DNA of 24,092 nt, from positions 1 to 24,092 of the forward strand of contig CALWYM010000090.1 in NCBI GenBank assembly GCA_944385775.1, given 5' to 3'. The DNA is from an uncultured Oscillospiraceae bacterium (GTDB lineage: Bacteria > Bacillota > Clostridia > Oscillospirales > Oscillospiraceae). Shown here one piece after another: positions 21,397 through 24,092 of the stretch (its first letter is position 1; every line of letters begins with the position of its first letter). The position numbers and the translations under genes were made by a program. Under the pieces are notes generated by a model that had not been told where the DNA came from, searched no databases, and worked only from the letters and a program-made list of their open reading frames with translations.

Positions 21397-23928
21397 ATGG
21401 GCCATAACAGAGATTATAAGCCGGAGGATATTGCCTTTCCGGATCAGGTAATAACGGAATCAAATCTCGTTGATGAGATGCAAAACAGCTACATCGACTA
21501 TGCCATGAGCGTTATAGTGGGAAGGGCTTTGCCCGACGTCCGTGACGGTCTTAAGCCTGTTCACAGAAGAATACTTTATTCCATGTATGACGGAGGTCTT
21601 ACCCACAATAACCCGTATAAAAAGTGCGCTTACGCTGTGGGCGATGTGCTCGGTCATTTCCACCCCCACGGCGACTCGTCGGTTTATGACGCGCTTGTAA
21701 GGCTTGCCCAGGACTTTAGTATGAGGGCTCCCCTTATTGACGGTCACGGAAACTTTGGTTCCGTGGACGGCGACCCACCGGCGGCTTACCGTTATACCGA
21801 GGCGAGAATGAGCAGAATTGCCGATGAAATGCTCCGTGACATTGACAAGGATACAGTTGACTGGGACCCGAACTTTGACGAGAGCCGGAAGGAGCCAAGG
21901 GTTCTGCCCTCAAGATTTCCGAATCTGCTTGTAAACGGTTCATCTGGTATTGCAGTAGGTATGGCGACAAATATTCCTCCCCACAACCTTCGTGAGACTA
22001 TTGACGCCACAATCTGTCTGATTGACAATCCGGACGCCACACTGGACGACCTTATGAAGTATATTAAGGGTCCTGATTTCCCCACAAAGGGAATTATTAT
22101 GGGAAAAGCAGGTATAAGGCAGGCTTATGCAACGGGCAGGGGAAAAATTATTGTCCGTGCCAGAACGGAATTTGAGGAATACGGCAGGGACAAGAGAATC
22201 CGCATTATAGTAAACGAGCTGCCATACCAGGTAAATAAGCGTCAGCTTATAAAAACAATCTCCGAGCAGGTAAAGGAAAAACGCCTTGAGGGCATAAGCG
22301 ACCTTCGTGACGAGTCCGACCGCAACGGAATGAGAATAGTTATTGAACTGAAGCGTGACGCAAATCCTCAGGTGGTGCTGAATAAGCTGTTTACCCAGAC
22401 ATCGCTTCAGTCCAGTTTTTCCATAATCATGCTGGCGCTGGTTGAAAACCAGACCCAGCCTAGAATACTTACCCTTAAGCATATTTTGGAGGAATATCTC
22501 TCCTTCCAGATGGATGTGCTTACCAGAAGAACGAAATATGACCTTAAAAAGGCTCAGGAGAGAATTCACCTTTTAAAGGGACTGCTTATAGCTCAGGATA
22601 ATATTGACGAGGTTATAAAAATTATCCGCGAGAGCTATGACGACGCCAGGGAAAACCTTATGGCAAGGTTCGGTCTTGACGAGGTTCAGGCACAGGCAAT
22701 TCTTGATATGCGTCTTAAAGCGCTGCAAAGGCTTGACAGAGAGAAGCTTCAAAGCGAGTATGACGAGATAGAAAAGAAAATTGAATATTACATGGAGCTT
22801 CTTTCAGACCCGATAAAGCTTGAGGGTGTACTCAAGGAGGAGCTTATCCAAATCCGGGATAAGTATGGCGATGACAGAAAGACTGAAATTCAGGACGTAG
22901 AGGACGAAATCGATTTTGAGGACCTTATAACCCAGGAGGAGTGTATTTTCACTCTGACAAACAGCGGATATATTAAGCGTATCGCTGCCAGTGAGTACCG
23001 CAGCCAGGGCAGGGGAGGAAAGGGTATCCGAGCAATGAGCACAAAGGAAAATGACTTTGTCGAGACTGTATTTTCCTGCTCAAGCCATGATTATCTCATG
23101 TTCTTTACATCCTCCGGAAAGATGTTCAGAAAAAAAGGCTACCATATCCCTGAAGCGAACAGAACTGCCAGAGGAACTAACATTATAAACGTAATCCCCA
23201 TTGAACCGGGAGAGCGGGTCACAGCCGTAATACACACCTCAGAGCTTGACAGTGATGGAAAAATTCTCAGCATGGTTACGAAAAACGGCTCTATTAAAAG
23301 GCTCAGGGCGGAGCAGTTTAAAAACGTCCGCTCCAGCGGAATCCGCGCCATCTCCCTTGAGGAAGGGGACGAGCTTGTTTCCGTTATCGAAACAAAGGGC
23401 AGCGACAATATCCTTATTGCCACCCATGACGGGCTTGCTATTTGCTTTAACGAGAGCGACGTCCGTCTTGTGGGCAGAACGGCAGTGGGCGTCCGTGGCA
23501 TAAGGCTTAATAAGGGGGACTATGTAATCGGAGCTGTAAACGCCAGCATGGAGGGAACTCTCCTTACAGTTACGGAAAAGGGCTACGGCAAGCGCACGGA
23601 GATTTCCGAGTATATGCGTGGCGATGACGTGGCACGACGCGGCGGAAAAGGCGTCAAAAACTATAAGGTCACGGAAAAGACAGGCAAGGTAAGTGCTGTA
23701 AGAATGGTGACCGAAAATGAGGATATACTTCTTATATCCGATGACGGAACAATGATAAGAACCGGTGCCGAGACTGTTTCAGTCCTTGGCAGAGCCACCC
23801 AGGGCGTAAGGCTTATGAGAGTGGGCGAGGGTTCAAAGGTTATATCAATAACAACCACAGACAAGGCTTCGGAGGACAGCGGGGAAGAGCAGGCTGACGA
23901 AGAAGTTGTAACGGAAAATAACGGGTGA
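21397..23928 (+). CDS. gyrA: DNA gyrase subunit A
   Basis: GyrA is the DNA cleavage-reunion subunit of gyrase (843 aa). The winged-helix domain has 'DYAMSVIVGRALPDVRDGLK' and the catalytic tyrosine Y133 in AAYRYTEAR. The quinolone-interaction positions equivalent to E. coli Ser83 and Asp87 are Ser94 and Asp98, i.e. wild type. The C-terminal beta-pinwheel carries a GyrA-box QGRGGKG (537-543), which marks it as gyrase rather than topoisomerase IV ParC. An acidic tail ends the protein. AAGGAGGGAG precedes ATG 21397. Confidence 0.98.
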   Translation: MGHNRDYKPEDIAFPDQVITESNLVDEMQNSYIDYAMSVIVGRALPDVRDGLKPVHRRILYSMYDGGLTHNNPYKKCAYAVGDVLGHFHPHGDSSVYDALVRLAQDFSMRAPLIDGHGNFGSVDGDPPAAYRYTEARMSRIADEMLRDIDKDTVDWDPNFDESRKEPRVLPSRFPNLLVNGSSGIAVGMATNIPPHNLRETIDATICLIDNPDATLDDLMKYIKGPDFPTKGIIMGKAGIRQAYATGRGKIIVRARTEFEEYGRDKRIRIIVNELPYQVNKRQLIKTISEQVKEKRLEGISDLRDESDRNGMRIVIELKRDANPQVVLNKLFTQTSLQSSFSIIMLALVENQTQPRILTLKHILEEYLSFQMDVLTRRTKYDLKKAQERIHLLKGLLIAQDNIDEVIKIIRESYDDARENLMARFGLDEVQAQAILDMRLKALQRLDREKLQSEYDEIEKKIEYYMELLSDPIKLEGVLKEELIQIRDKYGDDRKTEIQDVEDEIDFEDLITQEECIFTLTNSGYIKRIAASEYRSQGRGGKGIRAMSTKENDFVETVFSCSSHDYLMFFTSSGKMFRKKGYHIPEANRTARGTNIINVIPIEPGERVTAVIHTSELDSDGKILSMVTKNGSIKRLRAEQFKNVRSSGIRAISLEEGDELVSVIETKGSDNILIATHDGLAICFNESDVRLVGRTAVGVRGIRLNKGDYVIGAVNASMEGTLLTVTEKGYGKRTEISEYMRGDDVARRGGKGVKNYKVTEKTGKVSAVRMVTENEDILLISDDGTMIRTGAETVSVLGRATQGVRLMRVGEGSKVISITTTDKASEDSGEEQADEEVVTENNG

Positions 23929-23931
23929 CAG

Positions 23932-24092
23932 ATGGAACAGGTGACTATCTACACTGACGGTGCCTGTTCCGGTAATCCCGGACCGGGTGGCTGGGCCGCC
24001 ATACTCATCTCAGGAGAACATAAAAAGGAGCTGAGCGGCGGCGAAAAAGCCACTACAAATAACAAAATGGAGCTTATGGGTGTTATCTCCGC
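23932..24092 (+). CDS. rnhA: Ribonuclease HI, N-terminal part (runs off the window)
   Basis: An ATG at 23932, 3 bp after the gyrA stop, opens a frame that continues to the window end without a stop: MEQVTIYTDGACSGNPGPGG, WAAILI and NNKMELMGVISA. These are the first strand of RNase HI with catalytic Asp (YTDGAC), the GNPGPGG turn and the catalytic Glu (KMELMGVI). RNase HI removes RNA from RNA-DNA hybrids. The last catalytic residues lie outside the window. The tight spacing suggests co-transcription with gyrA. Confidence 0.95.
   Translation, partial: MEQVTIYTDGACSGNPGPGGWAAILISGEHKKELSGGEKATTNNKMELMGVIS

Overview
The window looks like about 24 kb of a Clostridia chromosome (Bacillota, probably an anaerobic Oscillospiraceae/Ruminococcaceae-like lineage) around the replication origin. 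The grounds are the classic order dnaA-dnaN-S4 protein-recF-remB-gyrB-gyrA, AAGGAGG-type ribosome binding sites, consensus TTGACA-17-TATAAT promoters, a T-box leader, and fermentation genes (pta, D-lactate dehydrogenase). Taxonomy is inferred from gene content and protein flavour only.

Left part (1-8637): the 3' end of a DUF362 iron-sulfur-type gene; divergent mntP and tadA; an Xre-type regulator overlapping lepA by 4 bp; pta under its own promoter; a convergent D-2-hydroxyacid/D-lactate dehydrogenase; a small membrane-anchored protein of unknown function; and ychF with an overlapping DUF1624-type membrane acyltransferase.

Centre (8638-14755): a threonine T-box leader drives thrS. thrS carries an in-frame TAG at 9642-9644 in an otherwise intact reading frame of 586 codons. 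None of the 22 genes whose 3' ends are visible here stops with TAG (16 TAA, 6 TGA). This is the most notable observation. Convergent to thrS lies pckA, then a leftward operon yfbR-like nucleotidase -> ACT-domain protein -> DUF711/UPF0210 ('PFL family') protein.

Right part (14756-24092): the divergent yfbR/dnaA promoter region, dnaA, and an origin region between dnaA and dnaN with five DnaA-box-like 9-mers. The last box is followed by a GC-rich spacer and a run of CTA-type trinucleotides matching the DnaA-trio/basal unwinding architecture known from Bacillus subtilis. Then follow dnaN, the S4 protein, recF, remB, gyrB, gyrA and the 5' part of rnhA, all co-directional with a rightward fork.

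Functionally the right half is the replication-initiation and topoisomerase block. The centre combines threonyl-tRNA charging, gluconeogenic/anaplerotic PEP carboxykinase and nucleotide clean-up. The left half is translation (LepA, TadA, YchF) plus fermentative energy metabolism (Pta, LDH). No CRISPR array, insertion sequence, tRNA or rRNA gene was seen.
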